The notes below the pieces were generated by a model. That model was not told the origin of the DNA, did no database searches, and saw only the letters and a list, made by a program, of their open reading frames with translations. The position numbers and the translations under genes were made by a program. From positions 276,658-340,657 of the forward strand of contig NW_005196094.1 of NCBI RefSeq assembly GCF_000372725.1: 64,000 nt of DNA. The letters run 5' to 3'. Below, piece by piece: positions 1-12,707 of this stretch (position 1 is the stretch's first letter; the number at the start of each line of letters is the position of its first letter). This DNA comes from Emiliania huxleyi CCMP1516. Lineage: Eukaryota > Haptophyta > Isochrysidales > Noelaerhabdaceae.

Positions 1-135
1 CGTGTACAATGTCATGTGTGCATGTGGTGATGTGGAGAGTAGGCAGCCGTGTGAGTACCGTCGGCCGCAGAGATATTGAACCGTCTTGCGAGGATGACAC
101 AATTATTAAATCGTTTAAGATAAATAATTTTGAGC

Positions 136-1551
136 TCAAGTTGTCGCCTTTTGCACTGTGTTTTTTTGGTGCACCGGTCCAATTTCTTTCCCATCCGCCG
201 TGAGCACCGAAGAGTTTGGGTGGATGAGCACTGCACGATGCGCCCCTTTAGGAAAGGCGGACCGGGTGGGCGGGGGCGTTGCATCCAAGAAGCGTGCCAA
301 CCGAGCCCACAGTGTGGGTGGCTCTTCCTCAAACACATTCAAAACCAGCAGCTGCTCTTTGGGCACCATGCACATGACCATCAAGTTGTGCATCACATAA
401 AGCAGTTGCAACACGTACGGAGATCTCCAATTCATTGTACCCACCGAAGTGTTCATGTGAACGGCGTCTCCCACAGTGTGGAACATTGTTTGCAAGGGGG
501 CTGGATCTGTCCGGCTCCACTTTTTAGATCGCTGTTTGGCCCATTTGTTTGGGTCGCGCACAGTCAAGATCACCTTGGCATAAGGATAGGCTGCAAACAG
601 GAATGGGAAGAACTGCGTAATGGGCAGGTCGCTCACACAGTCTACAAAGTCAAACATGCGGAAATCCGTGTGCCTCCAGATATGACTCCCGAGCTTGAGT
701 TGCGTGAGGAAGCGTCTCATTGTAACGAAGCGCTCCGTCAGCACTGGGTCTCTCTCTGCCCTGAACGGCGTCCCACGACTAGGGACCATCACTTGGTCCC
801 AATGAGCCGAGACAAAGCCCAGCTGCGCTACGGCTGCATGTACACCCCTGGTGCCAGTAAACCCTTCTCCGGCCATAATTATCAGTGGCTTGGTGCTGTT
901 CGCGAAGGCATGTGCAGGGGGAAATTTTAGACCGGTGCCGGATGGACAACTGTAGCTCTGGATGGTCTGTTCGAACTGCGATTCGGCAGACAGAAGGGCC
1001 AAGTTGCCACTGGCAAAGCTTGAAGAATCCGTGGGATCCCCCCTTTCTCGCTGCTCCTTCATTCCTCGCTGATGTAGAGGATCACTACTGGCAGCTTCCA
1101 CGTCATGGCTCAGTGCCGGTGTGACTTTCGTGCCGAGATTGGCCTGTGTTTGTGCGTGCGCCTGAGGTGATGGCAGCGGCGGTGGTGGAGCCCTGGGGAA
1201 ACCCTCGCCACTGCTGCTGCGATGCTCAACGCCGTCACCTCGGATGTAGTTGCTGCTGCCCCGCAGGATGCAGGCCACGTCCGCCCGTGATTCGCAGACC
1301 CGACCCGTACGCAAAATAGCGGGCATGCAGCACTCGCGTGGCCCGCCGGGGCGACCGGAGCAGCCATGTCCGCCGCACAGCCCGCACGTGGCGTTGCAGC
1401 AGACCTGGCGGCTTGGGTGCACGACGCCGGCCGAGCAGTCGGCGAATCGACGAGAGGAGGCCGTGTGCTCCACGGGCCTGATGGTGAGGTTGAGACGGTG
1501 GTGGATTACCAGGCGGTGCGCCTCGGCCGACGGCGAGAAGGACGAAAACAT
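136..1551 (-). CDS. Sulfotransferase-like protein with N-terminal Cys-rich module
   Basis: One uninterrupted 471-residue frame with an ATG start at 1551. Residues about 51-96 form a Cys-rich block (CCNATCGLCGGHGC, RPGG, CC, then two further Cys), a module I associate with haptophyte secreted or Golgi proteins. After a disordered linker, the C-terminal half reads as a P-loop sulfotransferase: a 5'-phosphosulfate loop-like segment (GEGFTGTRGVHAAV), a later hydrophobic strand followed by TVRDPNKWAKQ, which fits the 3'-phosphate-binding RDP motif, and a final LNVFEEEPPTLWARLARFL helix. Such enzymes transfer sulfate from PAPS to carbohydrates or other acceptors; the acceptor cannot be told. No clear signal peptide is visible at this start, so an upstream exon may be missing. 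The usual Lys of the P-loop is not obvious, so activity is uncertain. Confidence 0.6.
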   Translation of the reverse strand: MFSSFSPSAEAHRLVIHHRLNLTIRPVEHTASSRRFADCSAGVVHPSRQVCCNATCGLCGGHGCSGRPGGPRECCMPAILRTGRVCESRADVACILRGSSNYIRGDGVEHRSSSGEGFPRAPPPPLPSPQAHAQTQANLGTKVTPALSHDVEAASSDPLHQRGMKEQRERGDPTDSSSFASGNLALLSAESQFEQTIQSYSCPSGTGLKFPPAHAFANSTKPLIIMAGEGFTGTRGVHAAVAQLGFVSAHWDQVMVPSRGTPFRAERDPVLTERFVTMRRFLTQLKLGSHIWRHTDFRMFDFVDCVSDLPITQFFPFLFAAYPYAKVILTVRDPNKWAKQRSKKWSRTDPAPLQTMFHTVGDAVHMNTSVGTMNWRSPYVLQLLYVMHNLMVMCMVPKEQLLVLNVFEEEPPTLWARLARFLDATPPPTRSAFPKGAHRAVLIHPNSSVLTADGKEIGPVHQKNTVQKATT

Positions 1552-1698
1552 CTCGCGCGTCGGTCGAGGCTGTCACGTGCAAGTTTGGCTGGTGCTTTCT
1601 GCTTCCCCCAAGGACACACTGCCATTTGTCGTACGTTTAGCTGCTGGGAGACAAGGGAGAGGGAGGCGCGATTTCTAGGCCCTTGGGGGCCCTACCAA

Positions 1699-2250
1699 TC
1701 AGCGCAGTCGGAGAAGCCGGTGAACGAATCTTCGTTCGGAGAGGATGGGGCAGTCATCACTGCCGCGCTCACTGGGTTCGAGAGATTGTGCGAGAGATTG
1801 TGGGAGAGAGCTTGCGTCGGAGTCGTTCCTCCGCTCCCACCTGTCGAGTGCAAGCTTCAGTTCCTTGGAGTCGAGGTACCAGACGCCGTCAACCTGCCCT
1901 GCGCCCTGAGCAAAGTCGAGGGCCTTTTCCCTCTCGGCCCGAGCCTGGGCGGCAGCGGCCTGGCGTGTTGCATTCTTCTTTGCGTTTGACGGCTTCTTCT
2001 TACCGTCTCCATGGGTGCCCGCTCCATTGCCGCTCAAGTGCCCACGCGGGGCAGCAAGGGGCGCGCCACCAATTTGGCTAGGAGGGGCGGCTAACTTGCT
2101 CGTCCGGAAACCTGCCTCCGAAGAGGCATCTGCGATTAAGTCAGCATGCACGCTCAGGGATGATGTCGTCGAGTGCACTCGTAGGGCACTCACGGATTGC
2201 TCATGCATGGCCGGGGCCGCGATGTGTGAATTTGGAAATCGGGTCAGCAC
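1699..2250 (-). CDS. Unrecognised small reading frame
   Basis: I do not recognise this frame of up to 183 codons. The first in-frame ATG is near 2208, because the upstream frame opens on GTG. It has a Lys/Ala-rich middle (KKKPSNAKKNATRQAAAAQA) and a segment GVWYLDSKELKLALDRW that looks more protein-like than its surroundings. There is no domain and no obvious intron. It lies between the sulfotransferase gene (same strand) and the ankyrin gene. It may be one exon of a larger gene, a decayed copy, or chance. Confidence 0.2.
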   Translation of the reverse strand: MLTRFPNSHIAAPAMHEQSVSALRVHSTTSSLSVHADLIADASSEAGFRTSKLAAPPSQIGGAPLAAPRGHLSGNGAGTHGDGKKKPSNAKKNATRQAAAAQARAEREKALDFAQGAGQVDGVWYLDSKELKLALDRWERRNDSDASSLPQSLAQSLEPSERGSDDCPILSERRFVHRLLRLR

Positions 2251-2497
2251 TTCCCTTGGGAGGAGAGGAAGGTATCTCTCATTTGTCCGCTCACTTCAAT
2301 TGCTTAATAAGTGCTCAAATAGCGGGATCTAGCCCCCTCCACAATGGAAATGCGCTGTGACGAACTCCTCAGTCTTGCTTCCCTTCCGATCCGAGCGCCG
2401 TGACCGTGGCTCTTCGCCGGCCACTCGCAGCCCGGCTCGAGGGCATCTGCGTATGCCCCTCGCGTCCCCCCCGCTCGCGCATCGCGGCGGGGAGGAA

Positions 2498-5379
<2,882 letters not shown>

Positions 5380-5499
5380 CCGGAGACGACGGGCCAGCAC
5401 TGCTGCTCTTGTTCTGAGGGCGCGGACCCCACCCCGCTTGGTTTCGGGGAAGAATTCTTGCGCCGGCTGTCGATGCTGTCTATCCCTTTCTATCCCTGA

Positions 5500-5600
5500 T
5501 CGTCCTTACAAGATCCTGCTCGTGCAGGTGGGGACCCTGTCCTTCTCCCACCCCTCGTTTGGCGTGCCCGTTTTATTTATTTATTTATTTATCCCTTTCT
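5500..5600 (+). repeat. Dispersed repeat, ATTT-tailed form (copy 1)
   Basis: This segment contains a CTGCTCGTGCAG hairpin, then GTGGGGACCCTGTCC, TCTCCCACCCCTCG and a TTTATTTATTTATTTA tail. Nearly the same sequence recurs at 56124-56216, and a diverged copy lies at 6690-6785. The layout (hairpin, GTGGGG/GTGGCG, CCCATCCCTC-like block, CCGTTTT plus a T-rich tail) matches the CTTT-tailed repeats elsewhere in the window, suggesting one SINE-like family. Confidence 0.6.
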
Positions 5601-5613
5601 CTATTCAAACAGC

Positions 5614-6540
5614 ATGGCGTTCAGGCGGCACTTCTCTCGCGTCGGCTCCGCCGAGCGCTGCACAGAGACCATCTTCACTGACCACCAACGACAGGTGTGC
5701 GATTACGCGCTCGTCTACGCGGAGAAGAAGAACGACGGCGAAGCGCCGTACTCGGTCTCCTTCACCGCGACGCAGAGCGGCGACGTCATCGTACAGCTGC
5801 ACCCGCACTCGCAGCTCGAGCGCGCCGTGCGCCACGAGCGGCAGGCGCAGGCCACGGAGCCGCCTGCGAGCGCGAGCCCTGCGGCGCCGCCCGCCCCTGC
5901 CGCCGCGCCGCCAGCCGCGGAGCCGGCGCCCAAGACGTACGCCGCCGCAGCCGCATCGCAGCCGCAGGGTGCCACCGCGGGTGGCCAGCCCGCCGCGCCT
6001 GCGGGCCCGGCCGCCGCCGCGCGCGTGCCGCCGCCGCTGGGCGGCGGCGGAGTGCGCGGCTGCTCCTTCACTGTCCCTAACCCGGGCAGGAAGCGTGGGC
6101 AGCAGCAGCGCGGCAAGGGCCGCGGTGCCAGGGGCCGTGCCGATGCTGGACCCCGTCTCGTTGACAAGAACGCGCTGTCCGCGCGCGGCAGCGGGCCCTC
6201 GCGCCAGTCGCGCTCGCCGTCGCCCGACTCTCCGCCCGCCAAGCGGGCCGCCTCCGCTGACTCGTCCGGCTATGAAACCGATACGCCGGACGAGGTGCAG
6301 CAGGAGGCGGTCCGCAGGGTATGCGGCGCGCTCGGCATGAGGGAGCAGTTCGAGGCGGCGATGGCGGCGGGCGAGCTGCTCGAGATGCTCGAGAGCTTGC
6401 CGCGAGGGGCGGTCGAGGCCTCTGTCCGACAGATGCGGGGTTACAACCGCACGGGCGAGTGGCCAGAGCCCATTCTCACCAGCCCTACCCCGCAGCGCGG
6501 CCGCTCGCCAAGCCCCGTCGATGAGTGGTCAGATGGTTAG
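5614..6540 (+). CDS. Unrecognised low-complexity protein (308 aa), single exon
   Basis: Start ATG 5614 and stop at 6540 without an intron. The first ~70 residues look globular (FSRVGSAERCTETIF; DYALVYAEKKNDGEAPYSVSF). They are followed by an Ala/Pro-rich stretch, a Gly/Arg patch (GRKRGQQQRGKGRGARGRA), an Arg/Ser/Pro segment (SRQSRSPSPDSPP) and a helical C-terminus containing RRVCGALGMREQFEAAMAAG. The RG and RS patches suggest nucleic-acid binding, but no domain is recognised. The gene sits between two same-orientation copies of the ATTT-tailed repeat (5500-5600 and 6690-6785), so it may be a retrocopy or part of a mobile unit. Confidence 0.45.
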   Translation: MAFRRHFSRVGSAERCTETIFTDHQRQVCDYALVYAEKKNDGEAPYSVSFTATQSGDVIVQLHPHSQLERAVRHERQAQATEPPASASPAAPPAPAAAPPAAEPAPKTYAAAAASQPQGATAGGQPAAPAGPAAAARVPPPLGGGGVRGCSFTVPNPGRKRGQQQRGKGRGARGRADAGPRLVDKNALSARGSGPSRQSRSPSPDSPPAKRAASADSSGYETDTPDEVQQEAVRRVCGALGMREQFEAAMAAGELLEMLESLPRGAVEASVRQMRGYNRTGEWPEPILTSPTPQRGRSPSPVDEWSDG

Positions 6541-6689
6541 TGCCCGAGAGCGAGGGGTCCGGGGGGGAGCACAAACATAGGACGCCCAGCCTTGCCCTCG
6601 TGCCGCCGAGTGCATATCCTATGCGAGAGAGATCCCCTGTGCCCTGTGCCCAGCCCTCTCCGCGCGGCGATGCGCCCTCCCTCCTCGCT

Positions 6690-6785
6690 TTTGCAAAATC
6701 CTGCAAAGGTGGGGACGTGTCTGTCCTCGACCCAGCCCTAGCTTGGGATGTCCGTTGTATTTATTTATTTATTTATTATCCCTTT
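6690..6785 (+). repeat. Dispersed repeat, ATTT-tailed form (diverged copy 2)
   Basis: The core reads AAAATCCTGCAAAGGTGGGG, followed by a CTTGGGATGTCCGTTGTATT block and (ATTT)n. It has the same order of blocks as the copies at 5500 and 56124. Confidence 0.5.
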
Positions 6786-6860
6786 CTCGACTGTCTGAGC
6801 TTGTGCGTCTTGGGGCCGGGGTTGTGTTTTTGTGTGAAGAATTCGCGGTGCCCGCCGATT

Positions 6861-6954
6861 AGCACCACACTCCTCTCCTTAAAATCCCTGTGTGGTGGCG
6901 GCGGCGTGCCGTCCTCCCATCCCTCCCTTGGGTTGTCTGTTTTCTTTCTTTTTC
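6861..6954 (+). repeat. Dispersed repeat, CTTT-tailed form (copy A)
   Basis: A CACCACAC / GTGTGGTGG inverted pair encloses CTCCTTAAAATCCCT. It is followed by GGCGTGCCGTCCTCCCATCC and CTCCCTTGGGTTGTC, and ends in TTTTCTTTCTTT. Close copies occur at 7186-7302, 7825-7965, 17003-17098 and, reversed, at 50353-50510. Confidence 0.75.
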
Positions 6955-7185
6955 CGCCGATTAGCGAGAGAAGCAGCGAGAGCAAGGGATCGGCAGGCGG
7001 CGGCGGCGCCGCAGAACGTGAACAAGGCAGAGGAGAGCGATGAGTCAGAGGATGAAACAGCAGGAGAGAGACAGCACAGACAGGGAGAGAGAACGACGAG
7101 AGTGGGAAGAACGCGAGCGAGGTGGCATGAAGGTCGCTGCGAGAATTGGCGAGAAAGAATTTAAACAAAGAACTCTCTCGAGAAA

Positions 7186-7302
7186 GAAACTGCGAAGAGA
7201 GATAGGAAGAGGTAGACGCCCGAGGGTGGGCGACGGCTAGCACCACACTCCTCTCCTTAAAATCCCTGTGTGCAGTGTGGTGGCGGCGTGCCGTCCTCCC
7301 AT
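7186..7302 (+). repeat. Dispersed repeat, CTTT-tailed form (copy B, 5'-extended)
   Basis: This copy has a longer 5' part: ACTGCGAAGAGAGATAGGAA, then AGGGTGGGCGACGGCTAG, before the CACCACAC/GTGTGGTGG core. The same 5' part is present in the reversed copy at 50353-50510, which fixes the family's length at about 160 bp. The 3' tail here is replaced by TTTAGCC. Confidence 0.7.
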
Positions 7303-7370
7303 TTAGCCTGTGCGCGTTATTCTCGCCCAGGACTATCATATTCTTTTGCTTATATTCTCCCCGGACCCTC

Positions 7371-7757
7371 TATATTCTCGAGAATATTCTCGAATATTGA
7401 GAATACGGCTATAGACGGCGGAGGCCCAAAATCGCTCCAAAGTGCCAAAAGTCGCTCCCAAACCCGCTTAGAACCTCCACAACTTAAAATATTCCAGTCG
7501 GCATCGACCTACTGTTGATGGGGGGAAATAGCTATTTCGAGCTCTCTCGTCAAGACCGTTTCAGACGCCGCAGCGGTAACGTCAAGAATATTCAAGAATA
7601 TCTTTGGACTCGAGGTCTACTAAGGTCAAGGGCTGCGGAAAGCTCGTTTATTCTTGAGGGAAAAGCCGTCCGGGGCATCTATATTCTCGAGAATATTCTC
7701 GAATATGAAACGAGTGCGCGGGACCCTCTATATTCTCAAAGATATTCGAGAATAACG
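7371..7757. repeat. AT-rich palindromic repeats (TATTCTCGAGAATA type)
   Basis: A 27-bp unit built from TATATTCTCGAGAATA and TTCTCGAATAT occurs identically at 7371-7397 and 7680-7706. A third partial copy lies at about 7729-7756. Two of the three are preceded by GGGACCCTC or GGACCCTC. The units are mostly inverted GAA/TTC triplets in alternation (GAA-TA-TTC-TC-GAA), the layout of a heat-shock element. They stand out in a GC-rich setting. Confidence 0.7.
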
Positions 7758-7768
7758 TGCACAGGCCA

Positions 7769-7965
7769 ACTCCCATCCCCCCCTTGGGTTCTCGTTTTCT
7801 TTCTTTCTTTTTCTAACCTAACCTCATGCACACTCCTCTCCTTAAAATCCCTGTGCGGTGGCGGCGTGCCCCGTCCTCCCATCCCTCCCTTGGAGCACTT
7901 GGGCACCTTGGTGCTTGGAGCACTTGGAGCACTTGTGGAGCACCTTGTTTCTCTGTTTTCTTTCT
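7769..7965 (+). repeat. Dispersed repeat, CTTT-tailed form (nested copies C)
   Basis: The 3' end of one copy (CTTGGGTTCTCGTTTTCTTT) lies at 7769-7812. It is followed at 7825 by another copy starting in CACACTCCTCTCCTTAAAAT, whose tail is interrupted by GAGCACTTGG repeats and resumes as TCTGTTTTCTTTCTTT near 7950-7965. Confidence 0.65.
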
Positions 7966-8166
7966 TTAAGCATTGCCCATCCATCCAGCTCTCTGGGGTT
8001 GGAGCGCGGGGGCCCCCGGAGGCACCGTGCGCCGCGCCGCAGTGCGGAAACGGGGCCCCGGCTTGAGCACTTGAGCACTGGATAGAGGGTCGATTCCGCA
8101 TGGTACGGGACCCCTCGATCGTCTCGCCCTCCCTCACTGGTGTGTTCATTGGGGGGGGTCATAACA

Positions 8167-9660
8167 AACACGGTACAGGATCGAGGCTCTATTAGTCTCT
8201 ATTAGCACTAACTTCCCGAATGATCACGGTTTATCAGAGGGCAGATTTGGAGAGATCTCGAGGAGTACATACAGATAGACCCTCCAGTCATCAGAAAACT
8301 CCGACCTGATCGGTCGTACTGACCGCCGACAGATCACTCAAGACAGCAGAGGCCGACGTCTGCACGCGGCCGGCCGGGCGAGAGGCTTGACACTAACTAT
8401 CCGACCCTGCGACCCTGATGCTGCTGCTCTAGCTATCAGACATGCGCTGCTGACTGCTGCCACAATGTGCGAACTGTGCTGGCCCACTTGGCGGCCTTCC
8501 CGGTCAGTGCTGAGGCGCAGTTCAGAGCGGTCGATGGCGCGATGCCGCACTGGTCCCACATTGGTGACACGAGACCACCAAGTTTCTGCCGGTCCAAGAG
8601 AGAGGCACCGGCGCTGTCCTGAGAAGGTTCATGGTCCCTCTTGACTGCCCATGCGCGCGAGGCTGTGTAGGCATAGCCTCGAGAGTGCCAGCAGCCAATC
8701 CGAGGTTTGTGACGCGCATTGCGTCAGAAGCGTGCACGCGCTGGAAGGACACCTTCCTACTGGCCGTACGATCAGGTCGTCACTGAATGCTTGATACTAA
8801 GGCCGCGAGCTATGCAGGTGATCAATTGTGCAGCATGGCACGGTCAGCAGCGCCGACAGGCTGTCGCAAGGCGTGATAGCATTGGCCGCAATACGCGAAA
8901 TTCCCATGAATACAAGTAGCTGGCAATTTTCTCGCTGACACGCGCGCGCCGCCGAGCTGCTGCGGCCGCGCTGCGGCCGCATGCCAATCCAAGTCATAGT
9001 TAGTGCCCACTACGGCGTCGCGGCCTAGATTCAGCACACGCACTCGACTCGCGCACCGCCAATCAGGTCTGGTGCTGAGCTCATCATTTGCACTGCCATC
9101 AACCACGAATGCGAGTGTAGGGCTAGCGAATGAATGGTCGCTGGCGTGTGATAGGAGCGTCTATAGACACCTCAGTCCTCACTCGACCCCACACATACAG
9201 CCTGCTCTAGCCTCACGCGTCGCGAGCACTGTCGTCTACTTGTTTGTGTTGTTGCTGCTGCTGTTTGTGCCCTTGACACCTTGTGTGCTGGGTGGGGGGG
9301 GGGGGGGGACAGGGGGGGGCGACAGGGGGGACGTGGCCCTGAGTAGCGTAGTGCCGTACGCTCACTCGGGATGTGTGGCAGCGCAGCTGGCTGAGTGTCT
9401 TGTGAGTTTGTGTGTGTCTGTGTGTTGCTCCAGCGCGCCGTCATCTCCCTGTCTCTGCGTCCACCCATACCGCGCTGGTGTCCAGTCCGAGCCTGACTGT
9501 TCTTCACCTTCCTAACAAACTAACTGGTAACCGCGCTGGCCGTGCGTGCTGCTACAGCCCAATCGAGCCTTGCGAAACCGGCGCTTCTAAAATGACTCGG
9601 CGCGACCCCGACTCGGGCGGACGGACGGCAAAGGACGGCAGCGAAAGCACGGAGCGGCTT
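8167..9660. other. No supported gene
   Basis: Short frames only, with no domain-like sequence on either strand and no recognisable RNA gene. There is a poly-G run near 9293-9319. A degenerate copy of the CTTT-tailed repeat begins at about 9664 (GTGTGTGGTGGCGGC, then GCCGTTTTCTTTCTTTATT). Confidence 0.6.
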
Positions 9661-10279
9661 ACCGTGTGTGGTGGCGGCATGTGTCGTTACCCCTTCACGG
9701 GGTGCCGTTTTCTTTCTTTATTCCTTCCTATTCGGTCCTGCTATAAATAGGCACTCATGACGCGTGGGGTGGCGAGCCAGGGGCCACAGCGAGGAGGCGA
9801 TCGTCCAACAGCCGCCTGACCGTTCGACTTGCAGCGTGACGAGGAGAACGCGCCGCGGACGCGAGAAGCTGTGAGTAGGTGCGGGGCCTTCCGTCGTGCT
9901 GCGGCTGCGGCGACTGCTCGCCGCCGAGTGTGTGTCTGCGCCCTTCGCGTGTCCCGCACATCGCGTGCGGGGTGCGGTGCCGGTGGGGGACCGGACGCGG
10001 AGGCGGCGCGCGCTGGACGTGCGCCAAAGTGCGACAACGTGCGAGTGTTTGACTTCTTTCCCGTTGTGCCGGCAGAATTCTCGATGACGTGCCTCGTGTC
10101 TGTTTGCGGCAGGCAGAACATTCAAACAACCACTCGAACCACACTCTGTGTGCGCAGGCCGCAGGGCGATAACGGCAGAGCACGCGTCGATCATCCTCGA
10201 TACTCAGACGTGGCGTTGCCTCCGAGCAGGTTCGACGCGCATGAACCGTGAGCCCCATCGACCCCCAAGCGCCCAGCGC

Positions 10280-11016
10280 TCACTCGCTCCGGCGCTTGTT
10301 GGCGCGCGCCGCGCGCGAGCTCAGGTTGGCCGCGGCCTTCTCCTTGAGCGCCTTTGCGCCGGCCTCCTCCGCCGCCGCCGCGGCTGCCTTGTTGGCCGCA
10401 CGCTTGGCGGTCGCCTGTGTACACAGAGCGGACACAGAGCGGTCTGTTTTCACCCGCCTCGGCTCGCTCATGGTCAGGTGTGGGCAGGCGCGAGCCTTGT
10501 CTGACTTCTTTGTCGACGCCGGCTTCTTCCTCTTCGTGCCGACCTGCGCCGGTGCCGCGGCCGCTTCGTCCGCCGGCTCCGGCAGCTCGTCCGCCTCTTG
10601 GTCCGCCTCCGGCTCCGCCTTCTTCTTCGTCGTCGTCGTCGTCGCCGGTGGCCCGGCCTCTGTGTTCAGGAGGTTGTCGAAGACGATGCGGACCTCGGCC
10701 CGCTGCGACTCGTCGAGGCCATCAAAGCCGGGGATGTTATCGATCGAGCCATGTGCGGCCATGGCGTTCTGGCAGACCCTCTTCGTCATGCAGCAGAGCT
10801 TGCGCCAAAAGAAAGAGTCGTACGGCGAGCCAGGAGGAGGTGCGGAGCCGAAGCGGAGGCTACGGGCATGATGGGCGAGGCACTTGGGTGGGGCAGGCGC
10901 GCGCGGGAGGGATGCGCGTGCCAATACTGGTTGCGCCTCCCCTTCTCAATCTTCTCCTTGCAGGCGCCGCGGCAGGAGGCGCGGCCAGAGGGGTCGATCT
11001 GGAGGCGGTACGACAT
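10280..11016 (-). CDS. PARP-type zinc-finger protein
   Basis: Two or three exons. Exon 1 (11016-10937) encodes MSYRLQIDPSGRASCRGACK then EKIEKG, the N-terminal part of a PARP-type zinc finger. The intron 10936-10860 (77 nt) begins with GC and ends with AG. Splicing gives EKIEKG-SLRFG, exactly the family pattern. Exon 2 supplies the rest of the finger (FFWRKLCCMTKRV and IPGFDGLDESQRAEVRIVF). The C-terminus is Lys/Ala/Glu-rich with KRKK and ANKRR basic patches, compatible with nuclear location. A further in-frame 81-nt GC-AG intron is possible near 10425-10505. The finger normally binds DNA breaks, but no PARP catalytic domain is present. The usual His ligand is not obvious and Cys spacing is CxxxC, so zinc binding is uncertain. 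Confidence 0.7.
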
Positions 11017-11598
11017 CGCGTTTTCCGAACGGTGAGCTTACCTGAAACTTTGGTTCCCGCGAGCGACGTTCGGTCAGCGGTACGCCGTGCGCACAGGGAG
11101 TAAGTATCGCGGCGAGCGCAGCGACGATGGAGATGGTCGGGCGCGACCGGGTCGCGAGCGCGCTGAAATATTGGCCGGGCGGGCGGGGCGAGTGTGGAGC
11201 AGGTTGCGGGAGGCGCGCCCGATAGAGGAGGCGCAGCGTTTGTGTCCGAAGGAAGGGAGAAGAAAAACCAAATGCGCTTCGAGGCGCCGTGTGAGAAGAA
11301 AGAGGTGGCTCACCATCGCAAAAACCTTGGGTTCACTGGTTCGCCCTCCACACTCACCCTCCTCGCCTCGCCCGCCCGTCGATCACGCGCGGCCCGCGGA
11401 CACGCTCTCCTGGCCCCATCCTCGTCGCTGCGCTCGCCGCTACACTCTCGCGCTGGCGCCTGGCCGCGCATCGCTCGCCCGCGTCGGCCGGCCGCGCATC
11501 GCTCGCCCGCGTCGGCCGGCGACGTTCACCGTCAGACGTTCACCGTCAGACGTTCACCGTCAGGCGTGCGGCCCGTAGGACGCCTCTGCGCAGAGAGA

Positions 11599-12707
11599 AT
11601 GCTCGGCCGCCTTCCCGCCGCTGACGCCGTGGCGCTTCACAACGCGATCCACGCCAAGCCGCTGCCGGCCACGGTGACAACCTCCTACGGCGACCTGCCA
11701 ATGGAGGCCAACAAGTACGGAAACGGCTCCGTTCTCATATCCACTGGCGCGTTCGCGTGCCGCGTCGTCGGAGCAAATCCCGAGAAGGACTCAAAGTACG
11801 GGCGAAAGATGCAGACCGGCGGCGCCGTGTCCCTCATCAACCCCAACCAGACCAAGGGATGGGAGGCGCGCTGCATCGTCATCGAGTCCCGCGAGCCGGG
11901 CAGTCCCGCGAGTGAGAGCGATGCCAGTAGCACCGATTGAACTCTCATCCGAGTAGATGTGCTGCGAGCGCGTGAAGTGCTTCTGCGCCTGCCCCGTACA
12001 GCCGCACTCACAGAGTCTCCTCCCCCCCTCGCCCCCGCGCAGCTGTGACGCAGAACAACGTGCAGACCTTCGTCATCGACGACGCCGACGGGCTGCTTCC
12101 GCCAAACGACCCGGCGCGCATGGCGGACGAAGCCACCCCTGCCAAGAAGAAGCCCAAGGCAAAGAAGGGGTCGTCGATCCAGCACGTCGAGCTTGCAAAG
12201 ACCGGACGAGCCAAGTGCCAAATCAGCGGGAAGCAGATCGAACGTGGCGAGCTGCGGCTCGGCGTGGACTCGAACTACCGCGGGCACGTGTCCGTCAAGT
12301 GGCTGGACCCCCGCTCCGTCAAGCAGGAGATCGATGACTACGCCGGACTCGAGCAAGACCTCACGAGCCTCACCGGCTGGGCGGAGCTCGCACACGAGAA
12401 GCGCGCCGAGCTGTGCGCCATGCTCGGCTTCTCCGTTCCGGACGAGGCGGGCAGCCCGTCGACCTCGGACAGCCCGTCGACCTCAGACAGCCCGTCAACC
12501 TCGATGGCGGGCTTCGGAAAAGACCTCGCGCTGTGCGTCCCTGTGTCCGTCAACCTCGGAGGCGCGACGCTCTCTCTGGAGGCACGGGTGCTGCAGGGCG
12601 GGGCACCGCCTCTCCCGCCGCTCCGCAACGCGCAGGCGCCCGCACCGGCGGCGCTGGGCGCGGGCGCGGCGAGCAAGGCGCACGCGGCGGACTACTCGCA
12701 GCCGTGA
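11599..12707 (+). CDS. PARP-type zinc-finger-like protein, degenerate ligands
   Basis: Exon 1 is 11599-11911, intron 11912-12042 (GT-AG, 131 nt), exon 2 12043-12707; frame is kept (phase 1). The product is about 325 residues. Exon 1 is an unrecognised ~100-residue region (MLGRLPAADAVALHNAIHAK). Exon 2 contains VELAKTGRAKCQISGKQIER then GELRLGVDSNYRGHVSVKWL, the PARP-finger signature, but only one of the first two Cys is present and the WxHxxC step reads WLDP. Metal binding is therefore probably lost. Three tandem SPSTSD-type repeats follow (12451-12500). The gene is divergent from the other PARP-finger gene across about 580 bp, suggesting an inverted duplication and divergence. Confidence 0.65.

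Noticed and set aside
8387..8752. Small frames near 8.5 kb on both strands
   Set aside because: No domain-like sequence or splice continuity; judged chance.
9755..10258. Overlapping frames on both strands before the PARP-finger gene
   Set aside because: Arg/His/Pro-rich with no domain, no start context and no continuation.
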